From NCBI GenBank assembly GCA_030867875.1, contig JAOWCC010001634.1, forward strand, positions 56,581,352-56,645,351: a stretch of 64,000 bases of DNA, written 5' to 3'. Positions 12,861 to 24,635 of this stretch are shown one piece after another. The notes under the pieces were generated by a model, which was not told the DNA's origin, searched no databases, and saw only the letters and a list, made by a program, of their open reading frames with translations. A program made the translations under genes and the position numbers. The stretch is from Actinernus sp. WN-2022 (lineage: Eukaryota > Cnidaria > Anthozoa > Actiniaria > Actinernidae). The stretch's first letter is position 1; each line of letters starts with the position of its first letter.

Positions 12861-12866
12861 AAAAAA

Positions 12867-13388
12867 GGAGCGTAAAGGAGGGATAGGAGGTCTAACGGAG
12901 CGTAAAGGAGGTCTAAGGAGGTCTAAGGAGCGTAAAGGAGGCGTAAAGACATAAAGGAGGGTAAATGAGGCCTAAGGAGGGATAAGGAGCGCAAAGGAGG
13001 CCAAAGAGGGATAAGCAGGGATAAGGAACGTAAAGGAGGTCTAAGGAGCGTAAAGGAGGCCTACGGAGCGTAAAGGAGGGATAAGGCGGTCTAAGGAGGC
13101 CTACGGAGTGTAACGGAGGGATAAGGAGGTCTAAGGAGAGTGAAGGAGGGATAAGGAGCGTAAAGGAGGGACAAGGAGGTCTAATGAGCGTATAGGAGGG
13201 GATAAGGAGGTCTAAGGAGCGTACAGGAGGATAAGGAGGTCTAAGGAGCGTAAAGGAGGGATAAGGAGGCTCTAAGGAGGTCTAAGGAGCGTAAATGAGC
13301 GCCGAAGGAGGGATAAGGAGGTCTAAGGGCGCAAAAGGAGGTCAAAGGAGGATAAGGAGGGACAAGGAACGTAAAGGAGGTCTAAGGG
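12867..13388. repeat. 10-bp-period minisatellite, inverted block
   Basis: The reverse complement of the 5.9-11.9 kb array (GGAGCGTAAA, GGAGGTCTAA, GGAGGGATAA). It lies in opposite orientation on the far side of the LINE fragment and makes a large imperfect inverted repeat with the main block. Confidence 0.9.
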
Positions 13389-13408
13389 ACCATTCATTAT
13401 TTATGACC

Positions 13409-13508
13409 NNNNNNNNNNNNNNNNNNNNNNNNNNNNNNNNNNNNNNNNNNNNNNNNNNNNNNNNNNNNNNNNNNNNNNNNNNNNNNNNNNNNNNNNNNNN
13501 NNNNNNNN
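13409..13508. other. Assembly gap (100 N)
   Basis: Exactly 100 N between the inverted minisatellite and the TTAA MITE. This is a scaffolding gap of unknown true size. Confidence 0.99.
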
Positions 13509-13520
13509 CAGCCCTCTTAA

Positions 13521-14335
13521 AGTGCTACTGAAGCGAAATTTCATCATCAAAGTTAAGACTTCACTTGAAAGTCCTTTCGAAATGAAGAAGAATAGCATTT
13601 TCTGTTTGTAAATATCTCATCTCGTTCCAGAGATATTAAGGTTTTTGGAATATGCAAATTAGATGGTCTGTGACGTCATAAGGTTGACACAGCCATGAAG
13701 ACAAATCACAAAATGAAGAATATCTCTGCAAATAGTGGGTAAAAACAATTGAAACTTTTCACAGGTATGGCACGAAGGAAAATACATGTCATTATGCAAA
13801 TTAAGATGTTGCCATGGTAACACTCTAGGCCCCAGGCTCCTTCAATGAGGAAAACAATTTTCCTAATTTCTCCTTTGCCAAACAATTTTTTTCTACTGTT
13901 GTCATATCGGAAGGTTTGCAACAGTGTAAGCATTGTTTGTGAGTGGCTTAAAGTACCGTAAATTATTTTCTGTAACAGAGATAAAAACTACAATTTTATG
14001 TTCAAGGTAAAAGGAGCCTGGGGCCAAAAATGTTTCCATAGCAACATCATGATTTCCACAGTGATGTGTATTTTCCTTAGTACCACACATGTGCAAAGTT
14101 TCAATTGTTTTTACCCACTATTTGCAGATATATTCTTCATTTTGTGATTGTCTTAATGGCTGTGTCAACCTAAGTTATGACGTCACAGACCATCTAATTT
14201 GCATATTCCAAATATCTTAATATCTCTGGAACGAGATGAGATATTGACAAACAGAAAATGCTATTCTTCCTCATTTCGAAAGGACTTTCAAGTGAGATCT
14301 TAATTTTAATGATGAAATTTCGCTTCAGTAGCACT
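13521..14335. mobile_element. 815-bp foldback MITE with TTAA duplication
   Basis: Arms of about 340 bp at 13521-13860 and 14000-14335 are inverted copies. The ends begin AGTGCTACTGAAGC and are flanked by TTAA on both sides (13517-13520 and 14336-14339), the target used by piggyBac- and Kolobok-type transposases. It codes for nothing recognisable. It inserted into the 3' part of the gene at 14341-14934 and replaced that protein's C terminus. Confidence 0.8.
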
Positions 14336-14340
14336 TTAAG

Positions 14341-14934
14341 TAAAGACAACATCTTCTGGATTGCTGATTGTGCTGATGGTTTGACATAAGATCCAGCTAG
14401 GCTGTCAAGTACTACTATGAGATGCTGGTGAGGGTACACTACCAAAAGAAACCAGTGCTGGCTTCCTATAGAATTGCATGGAACAACAATAATGTCCTGC
14501 TCTAGCAGCTTCCCTTTCGATAACAGCTTGATACTCAGCTTCTCAAATTCTTCCCATGAAAAGATCACAACTTTCAGACCATTAGCTGTTTCTCTGGCAA
14601 TCTCTAAATAAGAGTCAATTACAAAGTTGGTCAAGTAATTATCTTCTGCTCTTTTGTGGCCACCATTATGAGAATTCAAATCGCTGCTTGATATGACGCC
14701 TTTACCCTTAAAGTTAACTTGACCATTCAAGATAGCAGTAAGCAGAGAGGCTTCATGGTGTGGTTGAGTGTATGGTATGCAGCTCTTGAATTTTGCAGCA
14801 AATTGAGGTGGCAAACCATATCCTACGGTAGGGAAAGGTTTGGCTGCACTTTGTAGTGGGATGCTAGGCACCTGCAAATCTGCCTTAACACTTGTGTGTG
14901 CACCAGGTACTGTATAAGAATGTGCTTTGCACAC
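14341..14934 (-). pseudogene. Ulp1/SENP-like cysteine protease region, cut by a MITE
   Basis: The frame continues the transposase-like gene after a -1 (or +2) frame change near 14900. It encodes KVVIFSWEEFEKL, DIIVVPCNS and SQHWFLLVVYPHQHLIVVLDSL. The His-Trp followed by an Asp about 17 residues later is the core of C48 (Ulp1/SENP) proteases, which cut SUMO-like tags. The catalytic Cys normally lies further downstream; here the frame runs into the TTAA MITE at 14340 and the Cys region is lost. Ulp1 domains are known as fused or linked partners of several DNA transposases. The lost Cys makes activity unlikely in this copy. Confidence 0.6.
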
Positions 14935-16742
14935 TCATCCTTGTGAAGAAACTGTGAATTCTTAGATGTAAGCACAGTGGAATCATCTAATTTCACTACA
15001 TAATGCACAGAGTGGGTGTTGGGAATGGGTTTGCAAATGAGCCATTGATCTTGGAGTTTTCTGGCCACATCTTGAACTTGCTCTGCTGAGGCAAACAGGA
15101 CATTAATCTTCTTACTGATGTTTTGAGCAGCTTCAAAAAATTCCTTGGCATCAGTGACCACAGAGTTGTTTTGAAGTATTGAGCGCCATACTGCCCTCTT
15201 AATTTCAGCTCCAACACCATCACAGGGTCCCTTTCCATGGGCAGTTTCAAAAAAGCTCCATGATGCCTCACATTCAAAGTCTTTCTGGTGATATAGAAGA
15301 CATGACAGGTTATATCTATTCTTGAACTGGGAGCCAGCCCCATCACTCCAGTAGTGTACCTTGCTCACCGGTATCTCTTGTTTCACATGATCAAGTATGG
15401 CTGTGTTGAATGTATACACACTGGCTTTGTCGTGAGACATTTCATCACTGACGACAGCATACGACTTGTGCTGCAACTCTCCTTTTTGATCTCTATAATA
15501 GACCACTGCTGTAAATAGAGTGACCATCTCATTTGACCAGTGTGCAGCCATGATCTCTCGCTGATGTTTCAACTGAAAGTTCTCTGCAAAATCTTCATGG
15601 ATTATTATTTCTCCCTCTGTTAGGTTTTGCTTTAGATATTTCAGCTCTTCAAATTGCCTTCTTATATTGTACACATGCCTTCCAAAGGGGAGCAACTGGG
15701 CTATGAGATCTTCTTTTGCATCAATAATCATGCAATCAACTCTACGTTTCACGACTTTCCCTTCTTCACTATCCCACTGATAATATGAGACTGGCAGGTT
15801 TTCATCATATTCTTGGAATAGCTCTTCAACTGCCTGGTCAACACCACACAATGCACACTCTCTGGACATGCACTTCACCTCTCTAGGATTGCATACAGTA
15901 GTGTTCAATATATCCTCTGCTGTCTTAGGGATAGTTGTTAAAAGTCTATGGAGCCCCTCAAGGAGTAGCTGGATGTTTTCATGGTACTTGCACATGCAAA
16001 CCTCTTGATCACGCAAGCTCATAGGCACTACATGTACCTGTGGAGGTCTAAGGGAAGCAAATTTGGACATCCAAACATCTACTTTGGATTCTTGTTTAAA
16101 GATCTCATAGGCCTCAGATACATTGAGCAGGAGTAATCTCTTTTGCTTTTGCTCCCTCCCTGTTGGTGTTTTCACAGATATACACTCTTTTCTCCCTGCA
16201 CACATTCTGCTTATATCATCTCTCATAAAGAATTCCTCAATCTCTTTCACATCTGCATCTGACAAAGCATCTGATCGTTTCTGGCGTGTATCTTCTTCAA
16301 GTTTTCTCCTTTTCACTTTGGCATCACAAATGTCAAGGACACGCTTTCTTTTCACAGGAGACATGTCTTGAACAACCTTTGCAATTACATGGGGAACTTT
16401 GGAAGGACTTTGTGGCAAGCTCTTTCTCACTTTTCTCACAGCCTTTCCAAAACTTTGTGGAGACTTAAAAGTGCTGTCTTTGCAGGGACTTACAGAGCTG
16501 CCTTTTATAGATTCTATTTGAGCTAGGATCTTTTCCTCTTTCTTCTTTGCTCTGAAAATCCTCTGTTTCTTTGTTTTTGCTGCTCTTTGCTTTAACTTCT
16601 GCTTCTCAGATATTTCAGATTTAGCTTTCTTATATGCCTTAACCTTTCTCTCTCTATCCTTTTTCCTGTATGCTTCCAATTTCTCTTCATCATCTTTTAG
16701 CTTTTCTCTAAACTTTCTAGTTCTCTCAGTACTACTAGACAT
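14823..16742 (-). CDS. Transposase-like protein of unassigned superfamily
   Basis: A 639-codon intronless ORF. Residues 1-75 are Lys/Glu-rich and probably coiled-coil (KFREKLKDDEEKLEAYRKK). The middle has Cys pairs (CMCKYHENIQ, CMSRECALCG) that may bind zinc. The second half has three spaced acidic motifs: VVSDEMSHDKASVYTF, HYWSDGAGSQFKN and FETAHGKGPCDGVGAEIKR. These look like the D-D-E/D core of an RNase-H-fold transposase. The frame ends where the Ulp1-like region begins in another frame. I recognise it as a type of protein widespread in invertebrate genomes but cannot name the superfamily. A domesticated host gene is less likely, given the truncated tail and repeat setting. Confidence 0.55.
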   Translation of the reverse strand: MSSSTERTRKFREKLKDDEEKLEAYRKKDRERKVKAYKKAKSEISEKQKLKQRAAKTKKQRIFRAKKKEEKILAQIESIKGSSVSPCKDSTFKSPQSFGKAVRKVRKSLPQSPSKVPHVIAKVVQDMSPVKRKRVLDICDAKVKRRKLEEDTRQKRSDALSDADVKEIEEFFMRDDISRMCAGRKECISVKTPTGREQKQKRLLLLNVSEAYEIFKQESKVDVWMSKFASLRPPQVHVVPMSLRDQEVCMCKYHENIQLLLEGLHRLLTTIPKTAEDILNTTVCNPREVKCMSRECALCGVDQAVEELFQEYDENLPVSYYQWDSEEGKVVKRRVDCMIIDAKEDLIAQLLPFGRHVYNIRRQFEELKYLKQNLTEGEIIIHEDFAENFQLKHQREIMAAHWSNEMVTLFTAVVYYRDQKGELQHKSYAVVSDEMSHDKASVYTFNTAILDHVKQEIPVSKVHYWSDGAGSQFKNRYNLSCLLYHQKDFECEASWSFFETAHGKGPCDGVGAEIKRAVWRSILQNNSVVTDAKEFFEAAQNISKKINVLFASAEQVQDVARKLQDQWLICKPIPNTHSVHYVVKLDDSTVLTSKNSQFLHKDECAKHILIQYLVHTQVLRQICRCLASHYKVQPNLSLP

Positions 16743-17742
16743 TTTGCTTTCCAGCTATTTCTCCAAAGCACATGGCATAAAAAAATGGCATACTAAAATA
16801 TTACCCACAATTCATTTAGAGCCTACTGCACATGCTCAAACACTACTAGTGCCAGTCTACTTGGGGACAATAGTTTAGAACTGCATTTTAGCAGTGCTTT
16901 TTGACAAAAACAATTCTTCACATAACAAACTGTTTTTACTGACATACATGTAGCTTTCATGTTTTGTGTAACAATTTTCCACAAAATGTGTGAGACCTTA
17001 CTACTTTTTATCTAGTCTCAACAACAGAATAGGATATCAATATTATTCATAATAATACAATAACATATAACAATTTAATTGTAATTACAATAATTAGAAC
17101 TGCAGTAATAATACACATGTATGTATCTATCTTTATCTATTTCTATTACTTTGTATTATTACTACATAACTATAAGAATAATCACAAAGTGCGTAGTAGT
17201 CTCCGCGACAGGTGGTAGTCTCCGCGACAGAAACTAATTTATTTGTTCTAGGCATGAGAGATAAAATTCAGAAACCAGTGATGTATCACAGGATACTACT
17301 TAATAAAAATTAGATGTTATCAAAGTTTGGACTGAAAACCCTCAATAACTCAGTTACCAGAAAAACTATTTGACATAAAACGTCGCGGAGACTACATTTT
17401 GAATTTGGAAAACAAATCAAACATATTTCCTAAAAGAAACTCAGTTTGATCTACCTGATATAGAATGAGCACCAGTAGGAGAGTAAGTCTACTGGAACTT
17501 CTAGAGGCCTCAGCTTTTTATTAGGAAAAAAATAAATAAAAGCATTTGTAGTCTCCGCGACGGCTATTTTGTCAATCTGTATAATTTATGCTAATTTATT
17601 CAAATTCAAAAGCATCCAAACTTAAAAAAATTGATGAAAAATCAAAATTTAGATCCTCTATTATAAGTTAGTCACAATTTCTAGCCAGTTAAAGGCATTT
17701 TATAAAGTTGACATGAGGGTACTCAATACCGTGGAATGACCC
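16743..17742. other. AT-rich upstream region with four copies of a 14-bp motif
   Basis: No coding potential seen. GTAGTCTCCGCGAC occurs at 17196-17209, 17215-17228 and 17548-17561 on the plus strand and at 17382-17395 on the minus strand. The motif is GC-rich in very AT-rich DNA and lies between the transposase-like gene and the right candidate TIR. Confidence 0.6.
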
Positions 17743-17828
17743 AGCTGCTTTCGAGACACTATGTGTCGGGACATTATGTGCAGCTACATGAAGTACTTGC
17801 CCTGAACTTGGGATAACAACTCGTTTAT

Positions 17829-18304
17829 CAACCTCGTTCCCAGGGGTCTTTACGCGCCTAATCAAAGATGGCGTCGAAAGTACCCCTGGTACAGGCTGGT
17901 GGGATTCGGCCACTGATTGGCTAGACGTTTCGCGCGCGCTGATTGGAGAATTTCGAATAGCGCGTGCATTTTTGATTTGAAAAATAAACTGGATGTCGTC
18001 TTTCGTATTGCGCGTTCAAAATTCGTTGAAAACAGCTACAAATTCATCAGAACTTAGCGTTTTTGCCTTTTTTAATACACACTTCGCAACTGGGTACAAG
18101 AATAACAATGTACAGATGGAATTCATTGGGATCACACTTCAACCGCTAACCGTTCTTCAGCGATGATGAATCCAAGATGGCGGATGCTCTTCAAAATATG
18201 CCCATATATTGGGCATATTTTTGGGTTACATGACCAGCCTGTACCAGGGGTACTTTCGACGCCATCTTTGATTAGGCGCGTAAAGACCCCTGGGAACGAG
18301 GTTG
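17829..18304. mobile_element. 476-bp MITE with 9-bp duplication (CAACCTCG family)
   Basis: The ends CAACCTCGTTCCCAGGGG and their inverse pair over about 70 bp. The flanks are an exact 9-bp duplication, ctcgtttat (17820-17828 and 18305-18313). TSD length and TIR style suggest a Mutator-like (MULE) non-autonomous element. The copy at 62098-62837 is a relative. Confidence 0.8.
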
Positions 18305-18313
18305 CTCGTTTAT

Positions 18314-18720
18314 TACAACACATGGCATATATTGGTGCGGGCGACCGCTGACCAACATTGCAGTGCAGTGTGTGACTCGTCCGCTGCAGCAGTCGATGGC
18401 ATCGGTGGTGGCGGTGTTGGTCTCGGATGTGGCTCTGAGCTGTTGGCGGCGGCATTTTTCTCTGCCATTGTTGCTTGCTGTACTTCCGGTCTGGGCTGAT
18501 GATTTGGGGTTGGCGCTGCTGGCAGTTTAAGTCTGGGCTGATAATTCCCTTGTCTACTTGGCAGTGGCTGGTGGAGTGGTGACTCGGCATAGCCGGGAGT
18601 TGATGGTTCGGTTGAGGTGGCGCTGCCGGCCTGATATGGACTCTGTTTCTTCTTATGGTACTACCTTTATTAGTGTGAATCGTGTAAGAGACCATCACCT
18701 AAGAGAACCGATCCCCCATA
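18314..18720 (-). pseudogene. Gypsy pol C-terminal relic
   Basis: The minus-strand frame contains SYTIHTNKGSTIRRNRVHI followed by a Pro/Gln/His-rich tail, the typical end of a gypsy integrase. Only the tail survives; no LTR was found. It differs from the gypsy at 6.3-10.8 kb. Confidence 0.55.
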
Positions 18721-19009
18721 CTAGCCTCTCTCCCCATGATAGTCTGCGCCGATTTATTTTTAGCTTGCATAAATTAGTTGGACTATTTTTACCACTCTAT
18801 CCGATTGGTTGTGGGTGTCACGTATCCGAATGGACCAGCGGGCGGCGAGAGCAGAAGAATGCATTCACTGTTTTACTCAGTAATCAAAGCATTCACAATT
18901 TTCTACGTTCACGACAGTTACTCTACAGATTCATATTGATTACGGTGTTGCAAAAGCATGTCCGATTATTTACGATATTATATGTTCTGTTTATAATTTC
19001 TTTAGCGAA

Positions 19010-20510
19010 TTGTATAATTTCTTTAGCGAATTGCTCAGCCCCACACTGTTTAATTTATTTTTAAGTGACCTACCGGCCTTTATGGATCAAACCAAAGTAC
19101 CAGAACAAATTAACATACAAAACAGACCAGTTAGTTGCCTGTTATATGCCGATGATCTAGTGATACTTGCAAATTCTGCTCAAGGCACGCAGCAATACCT
19201 AGATAAATTAGGTGATTACTGCAGCCTCAATAATCTGACAGTTAATATGGATAAAACTAAAATTTTGATTTTTAATAATACGGGGAAAAGCATGAATAAT
19301 TATACTTTTAAATTTAATAATATAACTCTGGAAAACGTGACCTCATATAAGTACCTGGGCCTAACATTTAGTGCATTCGGAAACTTCACTTTAGCTAAAC
19401 AGGAGTTGAAAAAAATTGCGTTAAAAGCCTTATTCAAACTCCGCAAAGAAATGGGAGATCACTTTAGAACAGATATAAAGCTAACGCTCAAACTTTTCAA
19501 CACCTTAATTCAGCCAATTCTACTATATGGGAGCGAAGTATGGGGGGTTGACTCCAACAACAAATTAGACAGAAACCCTATCGAACTAGTACATATTAAA
19601 TTCTGTAGTGTCCAAATACGCAACAGACAATGCATGCCGAGCCGAATTAGGAAGATTTCCTCTTAAAACAGAAGCAATATCCAGGAGTTTAAAGTTCTGG
19701 CTGAAACTGCAAGTCTGCGATACCGCCAAACTTGCAGTAGACGCTTTTTTGGACTCAAGCCTCTTAAATAATCCCGCAAGTTGGTACAAAAAAATAAGTA
19801 AGATAGTCCTCAAGCTCGGATTTGGAAATATCTTAGTCCCCTCAAACACTATCGCCGATAACACATCAATAATTTGCAAGAAACTTAAGCAAAGGCTATG
19901 CGACATTGAATTCCAAAATTGGCACAGTGATATTTACAATGATACAAGAAGAAATGCCAATCAGAGAAATAAGCTAAGGACCTACAGAAATTTTAAAGTA
20001 AATTACGAGTTCGAAGACTCGCTTAAGAAACTTGAAGCATAGAACAGCTCTAACAAAGCTTAGGATAAGCAACCATGATTTAGAAATTGAAAAAGGAAGA
20101 CATGCTAGGCCAGTTAAAAAGGTCGATGAAAGACTGCCTGCCTAGAAAGGAGATTGAGGATGAAGCTCATTTCCTCGTAAAATGCAATAAATATAACCAT
20201 TTACGAAATGCGTTCCATGCTTCAATGCAAAATGAATTTCAGATAAACATAGAAAAGTTATCCGAGGAAAGTCGGCTAAAAATAATGTTAAGCCCCAACA
20301 ATAGGACAGCAGCTATAGTTGCAAAATTCATATACGAATGTTTTATGTATAGAGACAATGGCCTCAAAGAACTCTGATCGATTCTGCCTCGACTCTCATA
20401 ATTCTGAAAGACCCCAAACACCTGTAGCACAGTGAAGTGCAGATTTATTTGGATAAATGTCTATGTACAGATGTATACGACTCCAAATAAAAACTATCTA
20501 TCTATGTAAG
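19010..20510 (+). pseudogene. LINE 3' half (RT palm to C terminus), frameshifted
   Basis: Frame 19010-19666 has the RT palm with SCLLYADDLVILA (catalytic YADD), LTVNMDKTKILIF and SYKYLGLTF. A frameshift at about 19608-19666 moves to frame 19608-20042 (ATDNACRAELGRFPL), and a third piece (20087-20377) has the EIEDEAHFLVKC motif common near LINE C termini. The copy ends at a short CTAT repeat near 20500. The RT fingers and endonuclease are missing, so it is a 5'-truncated dead copy. Confidence 0.8.
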
Positions 20511-20519
20511 CGTCGGTTT

Positions 20520-21163
20520 ACGACCCTGCCTGCACCCACATTAAACTCAAATCCTGACCCTGATCTGCCCAAATCAGGTCAAAACCCTGACCCTACCTGC
20601 CCAAACTGAGCTCAAAACCCTGACCCACCCCCGCGGCACATATACATAATACGTCACAAACAGGAGTACCCCCCCCCCCCCCCCACCGGGGGGGTTCTTG
20701 CTTGCTATATACTGAACGTTTCTAACATTAACATTATTAGCATGAAATAGAGCAAATAATCCGATCAGTTCCCTAGTTATGTTATCTAGCTATACATGAA
20801 TATGAACTACAGGGAACGAGTATTTATAAGGTAAGCGAAGTTTCAATAATAACGATACGGGATTGTTAATTTATTCTAATTTTTGGAAGACTTTCCATGC
20901 TCGCTCCGGCTACAAACTGAACGGAATACGGCTTCATTTCTTTTGATATTTTCACGAAATTCAGGTCACCCCAGTTTCTTTTCACGGCTTCCAGGGCACA
21001 TCCGAATTTCTTACGGGTCTGGCTTAATACAGCCTAGTTTGTCAGTCAAATCCAAACGGCAATATTTTTAACGGGTTTCAAATTACACTCCGTAGCTTAT
21101 ATTAAATTCAAAGTTCATTTTCTCAAGTCTTCAAGTCAGATCAGGTCAGATCCGTCATATACC
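20520..21163. other. Noncoding stretch with a C/G homopolymer
   Basis: Imperfect CCTGACCC-type repeats at 20525-20640, then a run of 17 C and a G run at about 20669-20696. No gene is seen. Confidence 0.6.
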
Positions 21164-21872
21164 TACGGTGGCTTGTTAGTACGGTGGCTTGTTAGGGCCA
21201 TTAAAAAAACTATTATATTTTTTTAGGGGAAAACATCTTTTTGGGGTAAAAATTAAGAAAAAGTTCTTAAAGGAGCAGTGTCACGGTACTGCGCATGTCA
21301 CAGTCTCAAGACATTTAATTGACAGCTGCATTGTGTAACATCCAATGAGAATCAATCAAAATAATTTGCAGGAAACGCCAGACTGTTCGGGTGTTAGCCG
21401 TATTCACAGATTGTAGTTATGCACAGTATATGGCGAGATTTACAAGGATTTTATTCTTCCTACATCCAAGGTAAACAGCATTGAGTAAAGAATGGTATCT
21501 ATATTTCATTACTTGCTTGTATTTCTTGTCTTGGACGATTTCTTGTCTTAAAGTTTGGAAACGTAACACATACATTTGCGCTAAAAAGTTCAGTACTTTC
21601 GGACTACGAGTGGCTGTTTACTAGTTTGCACTATCGGCTGTTATGGACTGGAAACTTACTTTCACAGCTTAATATTTATGTCGATTGGTCAGAAAGATAT
21701 CTTGTTTAAGATTCTATGGTTCTTTCGGCATCAGGAAATTTTTAAACGGGAGTTTTCGTACAGTATTTCAAGCTATGCTGTAGCGCGAGTTTAGTACGTA
21801 GTCACAAATGTCCGTGAAACTAATAGCACGTTAGATCATTATTATCAGTTTGCTCTATGGGTTCTCATGTAT

Positions 21873-22392
21873 TCAATAATCACTTCTGGAGCTTCGTATG
21901 TATGTTGTTTGGTCACAAGGATTTCCTCTTTCAGTTTTCCCCGTTAGTTTGGACATTAGGGATTCATTCTTGGAGATTTCGTACAGTTTAGCGACCGAGT
22001 GTCGAAAGTTGAAAAGTTCGCTTGTCATCAAAGTGCGTAAAACTGTCACAAGCGGTTTCATAGCAGTTCGATGTTTGACTCTCATGTAGTCGATGATAAC
22101 TTATATAGCTTCATATGTATGTCGATTGCTCACAAGGATTTCCTCTTTCAGTTTTCCCCGTTAGTTTGGACATTAGGGATTTATTCTTGGAGATTTCGTA
22201 CAGTTTAGCGACCGAGTGTCGAAAGTTGAAAAGTTCGCTTGTCATTAAAGTGCGTAAAACTGTCACAAGCGGTTTCATAGCAGTTCGATGTTTGACTCTC
22301 ACGTAGTCGATCATAACTTCTATAGCTTCATATGTATGTCGATTGCTCACAAGGCTATCGTGTTTGAGTTCGTGAGGTTTTTTTGCCAGCAA
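21873..22392. repeat. 217-bp tandem duplication
   Basis: Two near-identical units (starting about 21893 and 22110) and the first ~30 bp of a third. Open frames on both strands are side effects of the duplication. Confidence 0.75.
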
Positions 22393-23767
22393 ATAAAGGT
22401 TTTATCTAACTTTTCGTAGTCTTTGCACTCCGGTTATTTCATATAATTTCAGCCTCGTTTCTAAGCCGTAGATATATATTTCTTTGTATCGCTGTTGAAA
22501 ACTGCCATATCATTATAATACGACTTGAAAAGTTGCCATGTGTTTCGTGAACTCTACAGGACATCCAAACCCTCTTCACTTCTGGTTGGAATGCCAAAAA
22601 AAATCCAATTTCTTGCGTTTTTCGGCTGCTGTATTCAGAGTACTGAGTGGCCGTTTTCCCCGCCGGTAAGCATCACTTATGCTTTTTTGTTTTAGTTGTG
22701 TTGCAGTCTCAACGACTAATTTTGAATAAACAAATAACTAAAACTTATTTAAGCACATCTTACATTTCCATAAATGACCAAAGGAGGCAAGGATGAGTTC
22801 AAAAAGAACACTGATGAAGTCGATTTAAAAATCGCTATTTCACCCCTCTGAGAACTTCGTTCCGGGCCGGAACGTAATTCTAAAATCATCAGATTTTCAC
22901 ACATGCGCAGTACCGTGACACTGCGACTTTAATCCCGAGATGCTAATCCCGAGTTCCAAATCCCGAGTTCCAAATCCCGAGTTCCAAATCCCGACTGGTT
23001 TCAAATCCCGAGATCTTAATCCCGAATTGTTAATCCCGAGTTGCTAATTCCGAGTTGCTAATTCCGAGTTGCTAATCCCGAGTTCCAAATCCCGAGTTGC
23101 TAATCCCGAGTTGCTATTCTCGAGTTCCAATCCCGAGTTCCAAGTCCCGAGTTCTTAATCCCGAGTTGCTAATCCCGAGTCCCAAATTCCGAGTCCCAAA
23201 TCCCGAGTTACTAATTCCGAGGCCGAGTTCTTCGTCCATTCTTCTTACCATGTGTAGTGAGAATGGCGGCCGATCGATCAGATGCAAATATTGCCAGTTT
23301 TAACGACAATAGTAATATATTACCTCCTCAGTTCCTGGTAACGGCGCCATATCATTTTTTTTAAGGGATCCATAGGGAAAAACTGCCGCCAGCTAATGAA
23401 GTAGATGATGCCCTGACGGCGTTGTAATTATCGGCAAAGTCGTTACGTTCAGTTCAGCATGAAGGACTATTCTTAAAGGATATGATGGGCTTCAGTCTTC
23501 GTTCAAACCTAATCCAGCGCGCCGAGTCTTCAAGCTCTAAGAAAGCAAAAATTCAAATGTGTTTATTTTAGAACAAGCTAAAAGAGATTTCAGGAAAGAG
23601 ACAAAAAGACTAAGGGTTGCAATTTTTTCCATATTCTGCGTTGCGATTTTATCTCTACACCGTATTCACACGTGATGATTTTCGAGATTAGCAAACTGTG
23701 ATCTCTAACGTTAAAATAACTACAGACATCTCAATGAATCAACATTTTTGTAAAGTTTAAATAATGT

Positions 23768-24635
23768 TAGCCTGAATTTCAGCCGTCTCCTCTGGTTCGT
23801 TCCTCCCGAGAGAGACGTCTGAATCCAATAGCCGATAATGCCGTCCAGTGACGTCAAGGCGGATTAACAATTTAATTTATGCAAATAAAACTGTCACGAC
23901 GGTAGTAAGAGTTCGTGAGAAATATTTATTTGAGATTATGCCGACCAAAATAAAAGCCTTACCTATATTATATATCTCCATCCCATTTGCTTCTCAAGTG
24001 CCTCTTATGTTGTGAAAGCCTTTCCGAAGCAACAAATCGTTATATTATATTTGGAGGCAAAGTACAGTTGATCTTTGTCTTTCCGTTGATCTTTGTACAT
24101 GTCTCGCGATCTGCCGTTCGAATCGACACAGCTACGAGATATTACCTAGAAAAGTAGAAAAACATGAAAGGATAATGGAGAATTTTCGAAGAAATACGAA
24201 GACTCTTTTACGGGAAAGAACAGTTCCTTGAAGAGAGTAGCGACATTCTTTACCACTGCGGGTGTGAACAAATAATCGATTGTCAACAACCCCGCGGACG
24301 CGACGCGATAAAATGTACATGTTTACAGGTTAGTCGGCCGGTTATTGTGCAGGACACTTTCAATCCATTTCCAGTTATGTTTTCCTTACTAATTCAAGGT
24401 CTTTGCCAAAGACAATCACTCCACTGAAACTCAACGATCAACAATCGCGAGTCCAATCCTGCCGTCTTCTCGGCTGATAATTATGATAATTATGCGAAAT
24501 TATAGAATATGAACCAATCAAAAATCACTACCAGGTTTTCTGGTAGTGACGTCACTGGACGGCATTATCGGCTATTGGATTCAGACGTCTCTCTCGGGAG
24601 GAACGAACCAGAGGAGACGGCTGAAATTCAGGCTA
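23768..24635. mobile_element. 868-bp MITE with exact 9-bp duplication
   Basis: The ends begin TAGCCTGAATTTCAGCCG and are inverted over about 110 bp. The flanks are aaataatgt on both sides (23759-23767 and 24636-24644). No coding capacity. A 9-bp duplication points to a Mutator-like origin. It is nested in the 4.3-kb foldback. Confidence 0.8.

Larger units (their letters stand above)
5792..17813. mobile_element. Candidate 12-kb composite DNA transposon (53-bp TIRs, 13-bp direct repeats)
   Basis: Positions 5807-5859 and 17743-17795 are inverted copies of one 53-bp sequence with a single mismatch. Just outside each lies the same 13-bp direct repeat, CCTGAACTTGGGA (5792-5804 and 17801-17813). 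Inside are minisatellite arrays, a gypsy element, a LINE fragment, an assembly gap and an intronless transposase-like gene (14823-16742). The geometry is that of a TIR element with a target duplication. However, 13 bp is an odd TSD length and the gap between repeat and TIR differs on the two sides (2 and 5 bp). Two separate MITE copies of opposite orientation could look the same. Confidence 0.35.

Noticed and set aside
21873..22392. Two similar 70- and 93-codon genes
   Set aside because: They arise from a 217-bp tandem duplication and show no family likeness.
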